The notes beneath the pieces were generated by a model. The model saw nothing but the letters and a program-made list of their open reading frames with translations. It ran no database searches and was not told the origin of the DNA. Shown piece after piece: positions 61,605 through 64,000 of a stretch of DNA of 64,000 nt (its first letter is position 1; each line of letters opens with the position of its first letter). A program made the translations under genes and the position numbers. The DNA comes from Undibacterium hunanense (GTDB lineage Bacteria; Pseudomonadota; Gammaproteobacteria; Burkholderiales; Burkholderiaceae_D): positions 248,001 through 312,000 of the forward strand of contig NZ_JACOGF010000005.1 of the NCBI RefSeq assembly GCF_014284335.1, given 5' to 3'.

Positions 61605-62336
61605 ATGATCAGGAAATGGATGTTTGCAGTGTCGGTGCTGATGGCATCGCCAGCAATGGCAGACACCTTCCGCATTGCCTATTATGAAGGCGGTGATGCA
61701 CCTTTTGTCCTGGTGGGCCCCAAAGGGCCTGGTGGTATCTTTCCCGACCTGATGGTTGCCATTGTCCGACTGAGTGGCGACAAGCTGGATCAGCAATACC
61801 TGCCCATGCGCCGTTTGCTGAAGTCTTTTGAAGATGGCCAACTGGATATTGAAGTGGGGGCCAATCCCAAGTGGCGTGCTAATTCAACGGTGCCTGGTGT
61901 GTACAGCATGGCTTTTGGCCTGCCCAAAGCCGTGCTATGTTTCCGACCGGGCGAAGTCCCTAAAAAGCAGGCAGTCAGCGATTTTTATGGACAGAAAATC
62001 GGTGTGATTTCCGGCTATTCTTATCCTGAATTTGAAGCTGCCTTTGCGACTGAGCAGATACAGCGCGCAGACATTTTCAACTCCCCCAATCTGTTGCTGA
62101 CCCTGAAAGCCAAGCGCTTTGACCAGATCATCATCAGCAGCTACGTCCGGCAGTACTGGACCAAAGTCGATGCCAAGCGCTATGCCTGCGATGAAGGCCG
62201 CATGATCGACGAAAGCGAAATGATGCTGCGCATACATCCATCCCGGGCAGCTGCGCTACCCAGGCTGAATGCTGCCATCGCCACGCTGAAAAAGAGTGGT
62301 GAACTGGATGCCATATTCAGGCGCCATACCAATTAA
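61605..62336 (+). CDS. Periplasmic solute-binding-like protein (SBP_bac_3 fold)
   Basis: 243 residues with a signal peptide (MIRKWMFAVSVLMASPAMAD). Family-3 receptor fold: FRIAYYEGGDAPFVLVGPKGPGGIFPDLMVAIVR, MRRLLKSFEDGQLDIEVGANP, then GVISGYSYPEFEAAF. Two cysteines, in VLCFRP and YACDEG, are likely paired. No transporter genes are adjacent, so it is either an orphan receptor or a sensor input. A 262-bp gene-free gap (61343-61604) precedes it. Confidence 0.82.
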   Translation: MIRKWMFAVSVLMASPAMADTFRIAYYEGGDAPFVLVGPKGPGGIFPDLMVAIVRLSGDKLDQQYLPMRRLLKSFEDGQLDIEVGANPKWRANSTVPGVYSMAFGLPKAVLCFRPGEVPKKQAVSDFYGQKIGVISGYSYPEFEAAFATEQIQRADIFNSPNLLLTLKAKRFDQIIISSYVRQYWTKVDAKRYACDEGRMIDESEMMLRIHPSRAAALPRLNAAIATLKKSGELDAIFRRHTN

Positions 62337-62384
62337 TTCAATTAATCCAATTAAGCAATTAATCCAATTAAGCTCTCTTTGATT

Positions 62385-62867
62385 TTAATACGATGCTGCC
62401 GGTGCTGAGGCTGGCGAAGCCAAGGGTTTGCCTTTGTCCAGCACATACACGCCGACCAGCTTGATCGTTGTGTTGCCGTGATTTTTTGCACTGTGAACCG
62501 TGCCGCCAGGTACGACAAAACCTTCGCCGGCTTTGATCTTGCGCGGGGTTTGGTTGGCGACCAGTAACTCTATTTCACCGTCCATCACATAACTGATTTC
62601 GTCACCCGGATGAGTGTGCCAGTCAACCTTGCCGCCAGCGGCTACATCAATGCGGGTTATGTAATCTTCTTTTCCGGGAATGGATGAATCTGCCTGGGTA
62701 ATCGGGGTACGGGTCACACCGATGTTTTGCGCCAGCAGGCCTGCGCTGACCAGCAGGATGCCGATGGCACCGGCGTAGTGCCATGATTTCTTTGTCGTAG
62801 ATTGCAAGATGGGTCTCCGGTGTGGGTTGGCATGCGTCATTGCGCATGGTACCCATTGCACGCCCAT
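62385..62867 (-). CDS. Membrane-anchored cupin-domain protein
   Basis: 160 residues from 62867 (an ATG at 62840 is an alternative). A hydrophobic segment (about 30-48, HYAGAIGILLVSAGLLAQN) acts as signal or anchor. The cupin motif 1 is DWHTHPGDEISYVMDGEIEL and motif 2 PGGTVHSAKNHG; the HxH, E and H ligands suggest one metal ion. Ligand or substrate unknown. A Pro/Ala-rich tail ends the protein. Confidence 0.85.
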   Translation of the reverse strand: MGVQWVPCAMTHANPHRRPILQSTTKKSWHYAGAIGILLVSAGLLAQNIGVTRTPITQADSSIPGKEDYITRIDVAAGGKVDWHTHPGDEISYVMDGEIELLVANQTPRKIKAGEGFVVPGGTVHSAKNHGNTTIKLVGVYVLDKGKPLASPASAPAASY

Positions 62868-62927
62868 TTGCTGAGTGCGTCAAGTATTATTTTTTAATTA
62901 ACTATTTCTTGCTCAAGGGCAAAAGAA

Positions 62928-62953
62928 ATGGCGCAATTTTTACATTGCGCCAT
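62928..62953 (-). terminator. Terminator of the MFS gene
   Basis: ATGGCGCAA (62928-62936) and TTGCGCCAT (62945-62953), 9 bp with an 8-nt loop; on the minus strand TTCTTTTG follows. It lies 77 bp past the MFS stop. Confidence 0.75.
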
Positions 62954-63029
62954 CGAATTGAATGAGAATGAAACTACTTAGGTGGAATGCTTATTTTGAA
63001 CGTTTATTTTTAATGCTTATTTCTAATGC

Positions 63030-64000
63030 TTATGCATCAGCAGTCTTGCCCAAACCTTCAGTTGCGCCTGATTTGCTGGCACCTGGCGGAGCGTCACCAT
63101 ACGACACGAAGCGTGTCATGATCAATACCGGGATGGCGCTGAGCATGACCCAGATAAAGAAATTCTTGTAGCCCAGTGATACCTGGATATCGCCGCTGAT
63201 GGTCTTGAACAATACGAAGCCCAGTTGCATGACGCCCGTTCCCAGCGCATAGTGGGCAGTCTGGTATTTACCGGGGGCCACCACCTGCATGATGAACAGG
63301 ATCAGGCCAACGAAGCCAAAGCCATAGCCAAACATTTCGAATGCCAGCGCAGCGGTGATGACGGCCATGTTTTCCGGCAGGCTGCTGCTCAAAAAGAAAA
63401 AGGCCAGGTTAGGGGTATTCATCGCCAGTATCAGCCACGGCAGTGCACGCTTCAAACCCAGCCATGATGCGAAATAACCGCCGAGTATGCTGCCACCCAA
63501 AAATGCTATCGTGCCGGCAACGCCATACGCCGTACCCACCTGGTCAGTCGTCAGCCCCAGACCACCCAGATTTTTTGCTTCGCGCAAGAACAGCGGGCCT
63601 ATGGTTTGTATTTGCCCTTCCGCAGCGCGGAACAGGATAATGAAAACGATAGCCAGCCAGATACCAGGCTTTTTAAAGAATTCAACAATCACATCCTGCA
63701 AGGTCACAAAAATGCTATGCATGGAAGCTTTGGTTTCTGTATTTTTAGTACCGGGCAGTGACCAGCTGTTATACAAACCCAGGCTGAACAGGAGCACACC
63801 CATGATGGCAAAAATGATGGTCCAGGCCTGCGCCGGTGCCAGGCTTTTTTCCAGGTAACCAGCCAGATACACCAGAGGGCCAAGGGTAATAAATTTTGCT
63901 GCATTGAAAAACGCCCCTTGCCAGCCGGCATAGCTGGCTTGCTGGGTGTTGCTGAGGCTGGCCATGTATAAACCGTCGGCTGCAATGTCATGCGTTGCTG
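63030..64000 (-). CDS. AmpG-like MFS transporter, cut by the window edge
   Basis: The frame is open to base 64000; before the internal Met at 63965 it reads ATHDIAADGLY, so the gene starts beyond the window. ATHDIAADG(L/F)YM is the loop motif of AmpG-type permeases, and about eight helices follow (WTIIFAIMGVLLFSLGLYNSW, ALPWLILAMNTPNLAFFFL). AmpG imports GlcNAc-anhydromuropeptides in E. coli, but many relatives with this motif carry other solutes. A long hydrophilic C-terminus ends the protein. No neighbouring gene in the window indicates the substrate. Confidence 0.82.
   Translation of the reverse strand, partial: ATHDIAADGLYMASLSNTQQASYAGWQGAFFNAAKFITLGPLVYLAGYLEKSLAPAQAWTIIFAIMGVLLFSLGLYNSWSLPGTKNTETKASMHSIFVTLQDVIVEFFKKPGIWLAIVFIILFRAAEGQIQTIGPLFLREAKNLGGLGLTTDQVGTAYGVAGTIAFLGGSILGGYFASWLGLKRALPWLILAMNTPNLAFFFLSSSLPENMAVITAALAFEMFGYGFGFVGLILFIMQVVAPGKYQTAHYALGTGVMQLGFVLFKTISGDIQVSLGYKNFFIWVMLSAIPVLIMTRFVSYGDAPPGASKSGATEGLGKTADA

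Overview
The window looks like a chromosomal segment of a free-living betaproteobacterium, most likely in the Oxalobacteraceae (Undibacterium, Janthinobacterium or Duganella relatives). This is inferred from gene content and codon use: moderate GC, a TonB-Xanth-Caul type receptor paired with a tryptophan halogenase, DesK/DesR and LytS/LytR type signalling pairs, and many small intergenic repeats. No tRNA, rRNA, CRISPR array, phage region or intact insertion sequence was recognised.

Layout. 1-4.5 kb: an NTF2-like exported protein with qorB (quinone reductase), a REP/BIME-like palindrome pair, and two convergent secreted alpha/beta hydrolases separated by an 11-bp tandem repeat with a hairpin. 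4.8-8.7 kb: a DesK/DesR-like two-component system behind an amidohydrolase-CIA30 fusion that has a perfect palindrome upstream of its promoter. 8.8-18 kb: housekeeping and ordinary genes (sppA, S1/P1 nuclease, prfC, an amino-acid ABC receptor and permease, a DUF1275 protein). 18-28.5 kb: a glycan-use region with a tryptophan halogenase, a large TonB-dependent receptor, a GH39 enzyme, a nitroreductase and a GH95 fucosidase. 28.5-32 kb: an MFS exporter with a divergent LysR, an Asp-box lipoprotein and a decayed chemotaxis-receptor fragment. 32.7-38.5 kb: a Fur-box-controlled siderophore receptor, an FMN hydroxy-acid oxidase, piuC, PepSY and cytochrome b561 genes.

38.9-48.6 kb is a compact N-acetylglucosamine / chito-oligosaccharide catabolic cluster: GlcNAc kinase, GntR regulator, nagA, nagB-II, a complete CUT1-type ABC importer and a cytoplasmic GH3 hexosaminidase. 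A 25-bp block ending in a TTGACA -35 box lies upstream of the kinase operon and recurs, with two differences, upstream of the TonB receptor 16 kb away. This suggests that receptor, and possibly its halogenase neighbour, belong to the same GlcNAc regulon.

48.6-64 kb: a small DUF4287 gene; a 1233-residue SIR2-domain protein resembling anti-phage defence-associated sirtuins, in visibly AT-richer DNA; LysR/oxidoreductase, GlcG-like and GST genes, with two near-identical GlcG paralogues; a DUF2306 membrane protein with a LytTR pair; a periplasmic solute-binding protein; a cupin; and the 3' part of an AmpG-like MFS transporter running off the right edge. Four copies (one partial, one internally deleted) of a roughly 100-bp palindromic repeat lie between genes across the window.
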